Source: Alkalibacterium subtropicum (lineage in GTDB: Bacteria > Bacillota > Bacilli > Lactobacillales > Carnobacteriaceae_A). Taken from it: a DNA stretch of 64,000 nucleotides. The notes under the pieces were generated by a model. The model ran no database searches, was not told where the DNA came from, and saw only the letters and a program-made list of their open reading frames with translations. Shown piece after piece: positions 49,350-59,055 of this stretch. Every line of letters begins with the position of its first letter. The stretch's first letter is position 1. The translations under genes and the position numbers were made by a program. Location: positions 1 through 64,000 of the forward strand of contig NZ_FOLT01000001.1 of assembly GCF_900112455.1 (NCBI RefSeq), read 5' to 3'.

Positions 49350-49960
49350 CTATCGCACATGTATTAGGATTGACGGGAGGCATAGCCAGTGGAAAGTCGA
49401 CTGTCAGCCGATATTTTAAAGAGTCAGGATTTCCCGTCATAGATGCGGACGTCATTGCCCGAAAAGTCATGGAACCGGGGGAACCTGCCTATTTAAAAGT
49501 GATTGAACACTTTGGTCAGGAGATCTTAAACAAGGACCGGTCCATAAACAGAAAGAAATTAGGGAACATCGTGTTTAATGACAGCGAGAAACTGCGTCAA
49601 CTCAATGCGCTTGTTCAAAAAGAGATTTTCACTGAAATAATGAAGAAAAAGCGTGAATTGAGTCAAAACGAACATAAACTGATCGTGCTTGACATACCAC
49701 TGCTGTATGAGGCCGGCTATGATAAGGCAGTTGATGAAGTCATGGTGGTGTATGTGGATTATTCAACACAGTTGAGTCGGTTAAAGAAACGAGACCAGCT
49801 TGCAGAAGGAGCTGCTGTTAAACGCATAGAAGCACAGGAGCCATTAAAATCCAAAAAAGACAAAGCGGATGTCGTTATCGACAACAGTGGATCACGCGAA
49901 CAGACAAAACGGCAGATCGATGACTGGTTGACAGAAAATGACTATTCGTCACCACTATAG
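49325..49960 (+). CDS. coaE: dephospho-CoA kinase
   Basis: Final step of coenzyme A synthesis. The conserved start VLGLTGGIASGKST (P-loop GGIASGKST) and VLDIPLLYE are clear. The start codon is doubtful. The only usable canonical start near the N-terminus is ATG 49325, inside mutM and without a well-spaced ribosome site. A strong GGGAGGG at 49338-49344 lies seven bases before an ATC at 49352, which would give the family-typical Met-Ala-His-Val-Leu-Gly-Leu. The mutM stop is at 49347-49349. The protein is 211 residues from the ATG, or 202 from the ATC. Confidence 0.93.
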   Translation: MPKSREGIAIAHVLGLTGGIASGKSTVSRYFKESGFPVIDADVIARKVMEPGEPAYLKVIEHFGQEILNKDRSINRKKLGNIVFNDSEKLRQLNALVQKEIFTEIMKKKRELSQNEHKLIVLDIPLLYEAGYDKAVDEVMVVYVDYSTQLSRLKKRDQLAEGAAVKRIEAQEPLKSKKDKADVVIDNSGSREQTKRQIDDWLTENDYSSPL

Positions 49961-50009
49961 TCATATGGTATAATAACCTTAAGAAATCCAAAGTAAAGGG
50001 CTGAAATAC

Positions 50010-50477
50010 ATGCATTGTCCAAGATGTCAGCACAATGGAAGCAGAGTGATAGATAGTCGGCCGGCTGACGATGGTCGGGCTATCAGAAGACGACGTGAAT
50101 GCGAGAACTGCTCGTTTAGATTTACTACATTTGAGAGGATCGAACAAAGTGCTATTTTAGTTGTCAAGAAGAATGGCAACCGTGAAGAATTCAGCAGAGA
50201 AAAATTGCTCAGGGGTATTAGACGAGCATGTGAAAAACGTCCAGTTACAGCAGAAGATCAGGAAAATGTCGTAAACAAAGTAGAGCGGAAGATCCGTGAT
50301 CTAGGACTTAGTGAGGTACCATCAACAAAAATCGGTGAATATGTCATGGAAGAACTTGTCGATTTGGATGACGTCGCTTATATCCGCTTTGCAAGTGTTT
50401 ACCGTCAGTTCAAAGACATTGAAGTCTTCATGCAGGAGATGAAGGAACTGGAGAAAAAGAGAAAAGATAAAGAGTAA
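50010..50477 (+). CDS. nrdR: transcriptional repressor NrdR
   Basis: ATP/dATP-sensing repressor of ribonucleotide reductase genes. The 155-residue protein has an N-terminal zinc ribbon (Cys3, Cys6, Cys31, Cys34) followed by an ATP-cone domain ([20 protein letters not shown]). The position upstream of dnaB-dnaI is the standard Firmicutes arrangement. AAAGGG precedes the ATG. Confidence 0.98.
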   Translation: MHCPRCQHNGSRVIDSRPADDGRAIRRRRECENCSFRFTTFERIEQSAILVVKKNGNREEFSREKLLRGIRRACEKRPVTAEDQENVVNKVERKIRDLGLSEVPSTKIGEYVMEELVDLDDVAYIRFASVYRQFKDIEVFMQEMKELEKKRKDKE

Positions 50478-50496
50478 GTGAAAGGATAAACACATA

Positions 50497-51894
50497 ATGA
50501 GTTACCCATGGAAAAATCTTCGCCCGAAAGATAGTCTGATACTGACAAAGACAGACATTTTATCTGATTTAAATGTATCCACTGTCCTTTCTTTATATCA
50601 GCCTTTAATGGGCGTACAGGCAGCAAGTCTGTATCTGCTGATCAAGGAATATCTGGATACCTCTGAGGTCAGAGAATTGACCCTGTCAGATGTTCTCGCT
50701 CAACTGGATATAGGCCTGCGGGAATACTATGAGTCACGGATCAAACTTGAGGCCTATGGATTGCTGAAAGTCTACAAGCATAAGGAGGATGAAGAGACTT
50801 ATTTATTGAATATCGAAGCCCCCCTGCATCCAAAGCAGTTCTTCCAGGACACGATGTTGAGAATGCTGCTGACTGAAAAACTGGGAGAACGTCTCGTTTC
50901 TGAATTAAAGAAAAAATACATCAAAACGGCTCATTTAACTGAACGATACAAAGAAATAACAAAGTCTTTCCATGAAGTGGTCCATTTTAATATGGGAAAC
51001 TATACCGAAACATTCAATACCGTAGATATGCCCAGTCAGTCGACTAAAAGATCACCGATGGATGATGTATTAAAAGACAGTGATTTCGACTGGGACTTTT
51101 TCATCTCGGGATTAAATAAACATTTTATCAGCACCAGATCTCTTACTCCTGACATAACAAAACTGATCGAAACCTTTCATTCGATATACGCTATCAATGA
51201 ACTGGATATGCAGAAGTTTGTCATGGAATCTGCAGATATTACTTCTGGAGAAGTCAGTGAAAAGAATCTGACTCGCATTATCCATAATCATTTTTTAGGT
51301 AAATCGAAACAATTTAAACCTGAACCTGAATCTGCTCTTGATGATAAAAAAAGAATGCAGGAACTGACAGCGAAAGGATTTAAACCGGAAGAAATCGAAA
51401 TCGTCTTACATGCTGAAAAAACACAGCCCTATGCATACTTGAAATCCATTAAACAGCAGAAAGGCGGATATGTCACGTCAAATGAAACATGGCTGTTAAA
51501 GGAGCTGGTTGAACAGGCCCCGTTATCCACAGCTGTGATCAATATATTGATGAATTATATCCTGGTCGTGAAAAACGCGCCGATGCTGGAGAAAAATCTG
51601 GCCAGTAAAATTGCCAATGACTGGGCTCAGAATAAAGTGAGTTCGCCCGAAGAGGCTATGCTGAAAGTGAAGGAATTATATGATTCGGTCCGGGATAACA
51701 ACAGTCAGAAACAATCCCGGCCTAAGTCCAGCTACAAATCGAGCTATAAATCTTCTGCAAGCAGTAGAAAAGAAACCTTACCTTCATGGGCAAAAGAAGC
51801 TCAGCAGACAGACGAGAGATTAAGTGTCGAAGAAGAAGAAGCTTTCAGGGAAAAACTGAGAAAAATCCGAAAACAGAGAAGTGGTGACCAATAA
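50497..51894 (+). CDS. dnaB: replication initiation/membrane attachment protein DnaB
   Basis: Gram-positive helicase-loading co-factor, not the helicase. The 465-residue protein opens PWKNLRPKDSLIL and has the DnaB/DnaD-type helical domains, including KGFKPEEIEIVLHAEKTQPYAYLKSI (about 290-320). A basic Ser/Lys-rich tail follows. The TAA stop overlaps the dnaI ATG by one base. Confidence 0.95.
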   Translation: MSYPWKNLRPKDSLILTKTDILSDLNVSTVLSLYQPLMGVQAASLYLLIKEYLDTSEVRELTLSDVLAQLDIGLREYYESRIKLEAYGLLKVYKHKEDEETYLLNIEAPLHPKQFFQDTMLRMLLTEKLGERLVSELKKKYIKTAHLTERYKEITKSFHEVVHFNMGNYTETFNTVDMPSQSTKRSPMDDVLKDSDFDWDFFISGLNKHFISTRSLTPDITKLIETFHSIYAINELDMQKFVMESADITSGEVSEKNLTRIIHNHFLGKSKQFKPEPESALDDKKRMQELTAKGFKPEEIEIVLHAEKTQPYAYLKSIKQQKGGYVTSNETWLLKELVEQAPLSTAVINILMNYILVVKNAPMLEKNLASKIANDWAQNKVSSPEEAMLKVKELYDSVRDNNSQKQSRPKSSYKSSYKSSASSRKETLPSWAKEAQQTDERLSVEEEEAFREKLRKIRKQRSGDQ

Positions 51895-52823
51895 TGGAAA
51901 GTCTTAAAAGTCAACTGGAAAAGATGATGGACGCCAGCAAATTGAACGAGACATATAGAGATATCATGAAAAACCAGGTCTTCACTGATCCCGATGTCCG
52001 GGAATTCCTGTCAGCGAATAAAGAGCGTCTGGATAAATCAGCGATCGAAAGAAGTGCCTCAAAACTTTATGAATTCGTTTCAGAAAAGCAGAAAGCACAA
52101 AATATGAAGGGGGGGCTTGCCCCGGGGTATGAGCCAAAGCTTATCCTGAACAACCATCGAATCGATGTGACCTATGAACCGACGCCTGAACTGATCAGCA
52201 GGCGGTCAAAAGAGAGGATCATGAGTCGAATAAACTCAGTATTCATGCCCAAAGACTTGAAATCAGCTTCATTTGAATCGTTTGAAGTAACGAAAAAAAG
52301 ACAGGCGGCTGTAGAAAAAGCCATGCTGTTTATTGAATCGTATCTTGATAAACCCGAGGCTTTCCATAAAGGCTTATATTTACATGGTGCTTTCGGTGTG
52401 GGGAAAACATACTTGCTGGGAGCCATCGCTCATGAACTATCCGAACAGGGACATCCTTCGACGATCGTACACTTTCCAACGTTTGCAGTTGAAATGAAAA
52501 ATTCGATAGGAAAAAACACGACGGAAGACAAACTGGACAGTTTCAAGCGAGCAAAGATCCTGATGATCGATGATATTGGAGCAGACTCCATGTCGTCCTG
52601 GATCAGAGATGATGTTTTAGGTGTGATCCTTCAATACCGTATGCAGCAGGAACTTCCGACGTTCTTTACTTCGAATTTCGATATGGACCAGCTGGAGAAT
52701 GAACACCTGACTTTTTCACAGCGTGGAGAAAACGAACCATTGAAGGCGAAGCGTATCATGGAAAGAATCAGATTCCTGGCTGAAGAAGTAGAGATGTCCG
52801 GAGAAAACAGAAGACATAAATAG
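51894..52823 (+). CDS. dnaI: primosomal helicase loader DnaI
   Basis: AAA+ loader for the replicative helicase. The 309-residue protein has Walker A GAFGVGKT (165-172), Walker B LMIDDIGADS and sensor FTSNF. The N-terminal helicase-binding region lacks the zinc-binding cysteines seen in some homologues. Translationally coupled to dnaB. The thrS T-box leader follows. Confidence 0.95.
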   Translation: MESLKSQLEKMMDASKLNETYRDIMKNQVFTDPDVREFLSANKERLDKSAIERSASKLYEFVSEKQKAQNMKGGLAPGYEPKLILNNHRIDVTYEPTPELISRRSKERIMSRINSVFMPKDLKSASFESFEVTKKRQAAVEKAMLFIESYLDKPEAFHKGLYLHGAFGVGKTYLLGAIAHELSEQGHPSTIVHFPTFAVEMKNSIGKNTTEDKLDSFKRAKILMIDDIGADSMSSWIRDDVLGVILQYRMQQELPTFFTSNFDMDQLENEHLTFSQRGENEPLKAKRIMERIRFLAEEVEMSGENRRHK

Positions 52824-52869
52824 GGGCGGAGTATTGTAAAACGAATGAACTTATGATACGATCATTACA

Positions 52870-53126
52870 ATAAAACGAAGAGAAAGACAGCTGTGACAGC
52901 GTAGCTTTTCAGAGAGAGAATGACTGCTGGGACATTCTTAAGACTAACTGCCGCAGACCCCTTTCGAGTACTATTTTGAATCCTGAGTAAAAATAGTCGC
53001 AGTCTCAGCGTTATCGAGTAATGAAGATAGAATGTACACGTGTACTTTTCTATAAATTTTGGGTGGAACCGCGTATGATTCTGACGTCCCATTGAATGAG
53101 GTATACTTATTCAATGGGACGTTTTT
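52870..53126 (+). promoter_or_regulatory. T-box riboswitch of thrS
   Basis: The 323-base gap before thrS holds a T-box leader. The diagnostic GGGTGGAACCGCG is at 53061-53073, and a terminator (GACGTCCCATTGAAT with ATTCAATGGGACGT and a T run) lies at about 53081-53126. GAAAG (52882-52886) can close stem I with CTTTC (52961-52965), which places ACC (52957-52959) as the likely specifier codon for threonine; this reading is inference. Uncharged tRNA-Thr would pair with the specifier and T-box bulge and prevent termination. Confidence 0.92.
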
Positions 53127-53146
53127 ATATATAAGGAGGAATAAAA

Positions 53147-55078
53147 ATGGTCGAACAAATCAATGTCACACTGCCTGACGGTACAGTCAAAGAAGTGGAA
53201 CAGGGCTCAACACCGAAAGATATAGCCGGGAGTATTGCCAAGTCTTTAGAAAAGAAGGGACTGGCCGCAAAATGGAATGGTGAACTCATAGACTTCAGCC
53301 GTGCATTAAATGAAGACGGGATGCTTGAAATCATCACACAAGATCATGAAGATGCCTTGTCAGTCCTTCGCCATTCAACAGCTCATCTGATGGCTCAGGC
53401 CATCAAACGCCTGTATCCTGATGCGAAATTTGGCGTAGGTCCGGCTATCGAAAATGGTTTTTACTATGATACAGATACGAGCGAACCGATCACAGATGAA
53501 GATTTAGGTAAAATTGAAGATGAGATGATGGCAATCGTCAAAGAGAATCTTCCTATCGTGAGAAAAGAAATCAGCCGGGAAGAGGCATTAACGTTATTTG
53601 AAAAGGATCCATACAAAACAGAACTGATCAATGACTTGCCGGAAGATGAAGTCATCTCGATCTATGAACAAGGCGAGTTCGCCGATCTCTGTCGTGGTGT
53701 CCACGTTCCTTCAACAGGACGGATCCAGGTCTTTAAACTTCTTTCTCTGGCAGGCGCCTACTGGAGAGGTAATTCAGATAATAAAATGATGCAGCGCGTC
53801 TATGGTACTGCCTTTTTTGACAAAAAAGCACTGAAAGAATATCTGAAGATGCGTGAAGAAGCGAAGCAGAGAGACCACCGCAAACTGGGTAAAGAGCTGG
53901 ACCTGTTCATGCTCAATCCGGAAGTCGGTTCTGGTCTGCCGTTCTGGCTGCCGAAAGGGGCAACGATCAGACGAATCATCGAGCGTTACATTACAGACAA
54001 AGAGATCAATCTTGGTTATGAGCATGTCTACACCCCCATCATGGCTAACGTGGATTTCTATAAAAAATCAGGTCACTGGGATCACTATCATGAAGACATG
54101 TTTCCGCCGATGGACATGGGTGATGGAGAAATGCTTGTCCTGCGTCCAATGAACTGTCCGCATCACATGATGGTCTTTAAAAATGATGTTCGCAGTTACC
54201 GAGACCTGCCTATCCGCATTGCCGAACTGGGTCAGATGCACCGCTACGAAAAGAGTGGCGCGCTATCCGGTCTGCAGCGTGTCCGTGAAATGACACTGAA
54301 CGATGCGCATGTCTTTGTCCGTCCGGATCAGATCAAGGAAGAATTTAGACGTGTGGTCAATTTGATGCTGGCGGTATATGAAGATTTTGATATAACGGAC
54401 TATCGTTTCCGCCTAAGCTATCGTGATCCTGAGAATACTGAGAAGTATTTTGATGACGATGCCATGTGGCTGAAAGCAGAATCGATGCTGAAAGATACCC
54501 TGGACGAGATGGGTCTGGAATACTTTGAAGCCATGGGCGAAGCAGCTTTCTATGGTCCAAAACTTGACGTACAGGTGAAAACGGCTTTAGGTACAGAAGA
54601 AACACTGTCTACTGTTCAATTGGACTTCCTGCTGCCTGAACGCTTCGATTTGACATATGTCGGCGAAGACGGCCAAGATACTCACCGCCCAGTCGTCATT
54701 CACAGAGGGATCGTTTCAACGATGGAACGTTTTGTTGCCTATCTGATCGAACGCTACAAAGGGGCATTTCCGACATGGCTGGCGCCAGTCCAGGCTAAAA
54801 TCATCCCAGTCAACCTGGATATCCATGGTGATTATGCGAAAGACCTGCAGGAAAAACTGTCATTACAAGGTCTGCGTGTGGAAGTAGATATGCGTAATGA
54901 AAAAATGGGCTATAAAATTAGGGAAGCTCAGACACTCAAAGTCCCTTATCAGCTTGTCATTGGTGACAGTGAGATGGAAGAGGGCACGATTGCCGTACGT
55001 AAATATGGTGAGAAGAAAACAGAGACGGTTGATTTGGATGCATTCATCGAACAGCTGAAAACAGAAGGCAAAAAATAA
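53147..55078 (+). CDS. thrS: threonyl-tRNA synthetase
   Basis: A 643-residue class II synthetase. It has an N-terminal TGS domain (about 1-65) and an editing domain with [11 protein letters not shown] and a conserved Cys-containing CRGVH (near 184). The catalytic core contains PMNCPHHM (zinc Cys near 335), FRRVVN and FYGPKLD, and a C-terminal anticodon domain follows. AAGGAGG precedes the ATG. Expression is controlled by the T-box leader immediately upstream. Confidence 0.99.
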   Translation: MVEQINVTLPDGTVKEVEQGSTPKDIAGSIAKSLEKKGLAAKWNGELIDFSRALNEDGMLEIITQDHEDALSVLRHSTAHLMAQAIKRLYPDAKFGVGPAIENGFYYDTDTSEPITDEDLGKIEDEMMAIVKENLPIVRKEISREEALTLFEKDPYKTELINDLPEDEVISIYEQGEFADLCRGVHVPSTGRIQVFKLLSLAGAYWRGNSDNKMMQRVYGTAFFDKKALKEYLKMREEAKQRDHRKLGKELDLFMLNPEVGSGLPFWLPKGATIRRIIERYITDKEINLGYEHVYTPIMANVDFYKKSGHWDHYHEDMFPPMDMGDGEMLVLRPMNCPHHMMVFKNDVRSYRDLPIRIAELGQMHRYEKSGALSGLQRVREMTLNDAHVFVRPDQIKEEFRRVVNLMLAVYEDFDITDYRFRLSYRDPENTEKYFDDDAMWLKAESMLKDTLDEMGLEYFEAMGEAAFYGPKLDVQVKTALGTEETLSTVQLDFLLPERFDLTYVGEDGQDTHRPVVIHRGIVSTMERFVAYLIERYKGAFPTWLAPVQAKIIPVNLDIHGDYAKDLQEKLSLQGLRVEVDMRNEKMGYKIREAQTLKVPYQLVIGDSEMEEGTIAVRKYGEKKTETVDLDAFIEQLKTEGKK

Positions 55079-55094
55079 AAAGTTGAACAATGAT

Positions 55095-55123
55095 TTGACA
55101 ATACAGATCATTGATGATATTAT
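55095..55123 (+). promoter_or_regulatory. infC-rpmI-rplT promoter
   Basis: Perfect -35 TTGACA (55095-55100), a 17-base spacer and -10 TATTAT (55118-55123), just after the thrS stop. Confidence 0.8.
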
Positions 55124-55124
55124 T

Positions 55125-55318
55125 AAAAAGTTGAGAAAACAAAGCAGAAGCCCCCGCTTCTCGCCTAAGTGATGCAAATCTCTGGGCAGATATGAACGTA
55201 TATATAATTAAACGCAATGACTTGTGTTTTTATGCGGAGATAAGGCGGGATTTCTATAGTAAATAGAAATGTCGTCTTTTTCTGTGTTTTTCTCGCAAAT
55301 ACTTTGGAGGTGACCACC
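55125..55318 (+). promoter_or_regulatory. ribosomal protein L20-type leader with attenuator
   Basis: The long 5' region before infC has the layout of the Firmicutes L20 leader: a GC-rich segment near 55150-55170 (AGAAGCCCCCGCTTCTCGCC), then GATAAGGCGGGA, then a terminator hairpin at 55244-55281 with a T run. In the known family, excess L20 (the rplT product) binds the leader and promotes termination. Confidence 0.75.
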
Positions 55319-55834
55319 ATAGCTAAAGACATGATTGTCAACGATCGTATTCGTGCTAATGAGGTACGGTTGATAGGTAAAGACGGTGAACAGATAGGAG
55401 TCATTTCACGTAACGAAGCATTGAGATTAGCAGAAGATGCCAGTATGGATCTGGTTCTTGTTTCTCCTAATGCCAAACCCCCAGTGGCTCGTATAATGGA
55501 TTACGGAAAATATCGCTATGAACAACAGAAAAAAGAACGTGAAGCAAGAAAAAATCAGAAAGTCGTCAATGTTAAAGAGATTCGTTTGAGTCCGACGATC
55601 GACGACCACGATTTCAACACTAAATTGCGTAACGCTCGTAAATTCTTAGATAAAGGCGATAAAGTAAAAGTTTCTATTCGTTTTCGAGGTCGAGCTATTA
55701 CTCATAAGGAAATCGGACGTGAAGTGTTAGAACGCATGGCGGAAGAAACATCTGATATTTCACAAGTTGAATCTAAAGCTAAAATGGATGGCCGCAGCAT
55801 GTTCTTGATGCTCGCACCGAAAAGTGAGAAGTAA
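55319..55834 (+). CDS. infC: translation initiation factor IF-3
   Basis: Prevents premature 50S joining and proofreads start codons. The 171-residue protein aligns well with the family: [31 protein letters not shown]-like core and [13 protein letters not shown] end. The strong GGAGGTG (55306-55312) is correctly spaced for an ATA at 55319. A rare start codon is normal for infC because IF-3 represses initiation at such codons. A TTG at 55304 lies in front of that ribosome site and is unlikely; an ATG at 55331 would shorten the protein by four residues. Confidence 0.96.
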   Translation: MAKDMIVNDRIRANEVRLIGKDGEQIGVISRNEALRLAEDASMDLVLVSPNAKPPVARIMDYGKYRYEQQKKEREARKNQKVVNVKEIRLSPTIDDHDFNTKLRNARKFLDKGDKVKVSIRFRGRAITHKEIGREVLERMAEETSDISQVESKAKMDGRSMFLMLAPKSEK

Positions 55835-55903
55835 TAAGCAATAGAATCAGCACGTTATGATTCTGCTTAAAATTTTAGAGAAGAGTATTGGAGGAAAAGT
55901 ATT

Positions 55904-56104
55904 ATGCCTAAGCAAAAAACGCATAAAGGATCAGCAAAACGTTTCAAAAGAACAGGATCTGGTAAACTAAAAAGAAGTCACGCAAAACGTAGCCATATGT
56001 TTGCGAATAAAACGCAGAAACAAAAACGTAAATTACGTAAGTCTGCCATGGTTTCAGATAGTGATTACAAACGTATCAAACAGCAATTAGCTTACATGAA
56101 ATAA
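55904..56104 (+). CDS. rpmI: 50S ribosomal protein L35
   Basis: A 66-residue, very basic protein opening [20 protein letters not shown], the L35 signature. A GGAGG ribosome site precedes the ATG. Middle gene of the IF-3/L35/L20 operon. Confidence 0.98.
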   Translation: MPKQKTHKGSAKRFKRTGSGKLKRSHAKRSHMFANKTQKQKRKLRKSAMVSDSDYKRIKQQLAYMK

Positions 56105-56144
56105 AAATTTAGATTTCTAGGATTGTATTGAAGGAGGAAAAACA

Positions 56145-56504
56145 ATGGCACGAGTAAAAGGTGGAGTCGTCACTCGCAGACGCCGTAATCGCGTATTAAA
56201 ATTAGCTAAAGGATATTATGGTGCAAAACATCGCTTGTTCAAGGTTGCAAAACAGCAAGTAATGAAATCATATATGTATGCTTACAGAGACCGTAAGCAG
56301 AACAAACGTAATTTCCGTAAATTATGGATCGCACGTATCAATGCTGCGGCACGTATGAATGGTTTAAGCTATTCTAAATTTATGCACGGACTAAAAGTTG
56401 CGGGCATCGATATGAACCGTAAAATGCTGGCGGACTTGGCAATCAACGATGCAGCAGCATTTACATCATTGACAGATCAAGCTAAAGAAGCATTAAATAA
56501 ATAA
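56145..56504 (+). CDS. rplT: 50S ribosomal protein L20
   Basis: A 119-residue basic protein with the L20 start ARVKGG and [21 protein letters not shown]. It assembles early on 23S rRNA and is the likely feedback regulator acting on the leader at 55125-55318. AAGGAGG precedes the ATG. Confidence 0.99.
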   Translation: MARVKGGVVTRRRRNRVLKLAKGYYGAKHRLFKVAKQQVMKSYMYAYRDRKQNKRNFRKLWIARINAAARMNGLSYSKFMHGLKVAGIDMNRKMLADLAINDAAAFTSLTDQAKEALNK

Positions 56505-56511
56505 TTAAATG

Positions 56512-56561
56512 AAACCATATGACAGTGAGCGATGATCGTTCAGTGTCATATGGTTTTTTTT
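56512..56561 (+). terminator. infC-rpmI-rplT terminator
   Basis: Long stem AAACCATATGACA with TGTCATATGGTTT plus inner TGA/TCA, then eight T. Confidence 0.93.
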
Positions 56562-56617
56562 ATTAATACAATGTTAATCATACAGTAAAGTTAATTTAAT
56601 GAATTTTGTTCACTTCA

Positions 56618-56626
56618 TGGTATAAT
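56618..56626 (+). promoter_or_regulatory. promoter of the HemY-like gene, extended -10
   Basis: TGGTATAAT is a strong extended -10 element about 142 bases before the gene. No good -35 box is apparent. Confidence 0.6.
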
Positions 56627-56640
56627 AGAAAAGATTGCTT

Positions 56641-56713
56641 GAATTAACAGAAAACGTCACAGCTTATCGATAAAAGAGGAATAAGCTGTCAGTGAGCAAG
56701 GCTTTGTTAATTC
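56641..56713 (+). promoter_or_regulatory. structured leader of the HemY-like gene
   Basis: Two nested perfect inverted repeats lie between the promoter and the gene. The outer pair is GAATTAACA (56641-56649) with TGTTAATTC (56705-56713). The inner pair is ACAGCTTAT (56659-56667) with ATAAGCTGT (56681-56689). No T run follows, so it is not a terminator. It may be a cis-acting RNA or a pair of operators. I do not recognise it as a known class. Confidence 0.55.
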
Positions 56714-56767
56714 TTGTAAAGACCAATGAAATGTTTCAATTTAATTATAGTTTGTGAGGTATGATGA

Positions 56768-58165
56768 ATGGATAAAAATAAAAAACAAATCGCCATTATC
56801 GGGAGCGGCGTAACCGGCCTCACTACTGCTTATCGCCTGCAGCAGCAGGTCATTAAAGAAAAGCTTCCTGTCGAAATCATTGTTTTGGAGTCTTCCATCC
56901 GTTCAGGAGGAAAACTCTATACCATGAAGTTTGGTGACGAGTTTATTGATTTAGGGGCCGAGTCGATTGATACACGCCTGCCTGAAGCAATGGAACTGAT
57001 CAGAGAGTTAAATCTTGAGGACGAAGTGGAACTAAGCCAGAATGGTAAACAGGATGTGTACGCATTCAACAAGTTGTATTATTTTGACTCCCCGACTTAC
57101 AAAGGGATCCCGGTCAGAAGGACAGATGTATGGAAATATGATTTAGTGTCTTTTCAAGGTAAACTATCTTTTCTGAAAGATACATATTTTTCTGGATCAG
57201 AGACAAAAGAAGAACTGACAACCAAACAGTATCTGGCTAAGCGCATTGGAGAAGAAATGGCTGAGTACGTCGCTGAACCTTACTTTTCCAAAATTTATTC
57301 CAGTGATATCGATGAGATCGGAATTCACGGTTTCAACGAACCGATAATCAAATTAGAAAAAAAGTACGGGACATGGACGAAAGCTCTGGAGAATCATCCG
57401 GAAATGTGGGACGGTGACGGCGCATATGCGACCTTTAAAGAAGGCCTGGAGACCCTGACAAAAGAATTGACAGAAAAAGTCAGTCATACTATCCGTTTCT
57501 CTAAAAAAGTGACTGAAATCAAACAAAGTATCAATAACACCTATATACTGGATATAAATAAAAAAGAGCAGCTGAGAGTCGACTCAGTCATTGTTGCGAC
57601 TGATTCCGGTTCCTACAAGGAATTGTTTAAAGATATCGATCTCAGCGATTACTTCAAAGATATAAAAATGGGATCAGTTGGTTTTCTATTATTCAGCTTT
57701 CCTAAAGGTTCGATTAAGAATCCGCCGAGAGGTAATGGGGTCCTGTCTGTCAGAAGGAATAATTCGTACATTCAAAGTATCGTATGGTTGAATAAGAAAT
57801 GGAATCATTTCAAGGATAAAGACGAAGAACTTCTCGGTGTCTATTTTGGCCGTAGTGGGGACGGCGTCATGATGTCCTTAAGTAACAGGCAGATAGAAGA
57901 AGAAATACTTAACGACGTCTCGATCATGCTGAGTGTGGAGAACGAGCCTAATTACAAAATCATCAAGCGCTGGCCGAATGCTATCCCCCAGTTCACCTTG
58001 ATGCATGAAGAAAAAAGAAAGAACTTGTTTGATTTCTTGAGTGAAACATATCCAGGTTTATATTTAGCCGGGAATGGTATTAAAGGATTTGGCATCAATA
58101 ATTGTGTGGCTCAAGCGAATGAAGTCAGCCGGGAGACTCTTGAGTATCTCAAAAAAACAATATAG
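56768..58165 (+). CDS. hemY: HemY/CgoX-like FAD-dependent oxidoreductase
   Basis: A 465-residue flavoprotein of the protoporphyrinogen/coproporphyrinogen oxidase family. It has an N-terminal FAD-binding IAIIGSGVTGLTTAYRL (8-24), SGGKLYT and GAESIDTR early. The C-terminal FAD contact is GLYLAGNGIKGFGINNCV (about 433-450), near normal length. No other heme-synthesis gene is present in the window, and the usual Lactobacillales lack the pathway, so the true substrate may differ. The ATG at 56768 follows GTGAGGT. Flanked by its own promoter, structured leader and terminator. Confidence 0.8.
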   Translation: MDKNKKQIAIIGSGVTGLTTAYRLQQQVIKEKLPVEIIVLESSIRSGGKLYTMKFGDEFIDLGAESIDTRLPEAMELIRELNLEDEVELSQNGKQDVYAFNKLYYFDSPTYKGIPVRRTDVWKYDLVSFQGKLSFLKDTYFSGSETKEELTTKQYLAKRIGEEMAEYVAEPYFSKIYSSDIDEIGIHGFNEPIIKLEKKYGTWTKALENHPEMWDGDGAYATFKEGLETLTKELTEKVSHTIRFSKKVTEIKQSINNTYILDINKKEQLRVDSVIVATDSGSYKELFKDIDLSDYFKDIKMGSVGFLLFSFPKGSIKNPPRGNGVLSVRRNNSYIQSIVWLNKKWNHFKDKDEELLGVYFGRSGDGVMMSLSNRQIEEEILNDVSIMLSVENEPNYKIIKRWPNAIPQFTLMHEEKRKNLFDFLSETYPGLYLAGNGIKGFGINNCVAQANEVSRETLEYLKKTI

Positions 58166-58202
58166 TGTTTTTTTGCAGTGTTATGAGCAGATCCAGAAAA
58201 TA

Positions 58203-58248
58203 AACAGCTAAATCTCTGAAACTGAAAGAGATTTAGTTGTTTTTTTTT
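58203..58248 (+). terminator. terminator after the HemY-like gene
   Basis: Stem ACAGCTAAATCTCT with AGAGATTTAGTTGT followed by at least eight T. Confidence 0.92.
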
Positions 58249-58299
58249 GACCTTAAACGTATTCTAGTAGTAGAGCTAAGTGAAAGAGGGGAGAATAAT

Positions 58300-59043
58300 A
58301 TGAAGTTAACGGTGCTGGGTTATTATGGCGGTTATCCTGCCAATGGTGTAGGAACAAGTGCTTACCTGATTGAATCAGAGGGGTTTCGTCTTCTCTTGGA
58401 CGTCGGCAGCAGCAGTCTGCTGGCTTTAGAGAAGTATGTCGATCCCATAAAACTGGATGCTGTGCTTTTATCCCATTATCATCATGACCATATCGCAGAT
58501 CTGGGTGTTTTGCAGTTTACGCGATTACTAAAAAAGGATGAGCATGGGAACAAACCGCACCTGCTGCCTATATATTGCCACGATGAAGATAAAGAAAATT
58601 TCGCAAAAATGACATTTGAAAATGTCAGTCAAGGCATTTCCTATATTAAAGAACCTGAGCTGACGATCGGACCATTTAAAATAGAACATATGAAAACTCT
58701 TCATCCGGTACCCTGTTATGCTTTCCGGATCACTGAGATAAAAACAGGTAAGGCAGTAGTGTTCACAGCTGATTCAGGCTATAAAAAGGACTTTATAGCC
58801 TTTTCGGATAATGCTGATTTACTTCTAGCAGACAGTAACTTTTTCAGGGGTATGGAAAACCACTCTGTCCATATGACAGCCAAGGAATGTGGCAGAATTG
58901 CTACGCGAGCCGGTGTGAAAAAACTGGTGCTTACTCATTTGCCGCAAAAAGGGGATCTAAACCAGTTAGTTGAAGAAGCAAAGGAAGAAGCACCTGATAT
59001 ACCCGTACAGTTGGCGCAAAAAGATATCACAGTAACCATTTAA
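58300..59043 (+). CDS. yhfI: YhfI-like metallo-beta-lactamase-fold hydrolase
   Basis: A 247-residue MBL-fold protein related to RNase Z-type phosphodiesterases. The metal motif HYHHDHIADL (near residues 66-75), a TADSG (Asp near 156) and a late LTHL (His near 217) are visible. The reaction is unknown. ATG 58300 is preferred because AGAGGGGAG ends seven bases upstream; a longer frame from 58237 begins inside the preceding terminator. It stands next to lplJ, as yhfI does in Bacillus. Confidence 0.88.
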   Translation: MKLTVLGYYGGYPANGVGTSAYLIESEGFRLLLDVGSSSLLALEKYVDPIKLDAVLLSHYHHDHIADLGVLQFTRLLKKDEHGNKPHLLPIYCHDEDKENFAKMTFENVSQGISYIKEPELTIGPFKIEHMKTLHPVPCYAFRITEIKTGKAVVFTADSGYKKDFIAFSDNADLLLADSNFFRGMENHSVHMTAKECGRIATRAGVKKLVLTHLPQKGDLNQLVEEAKEEAPDIPVQLAQKDITVTI

Positions 59044-59055
59044 GGAGAGATAACG

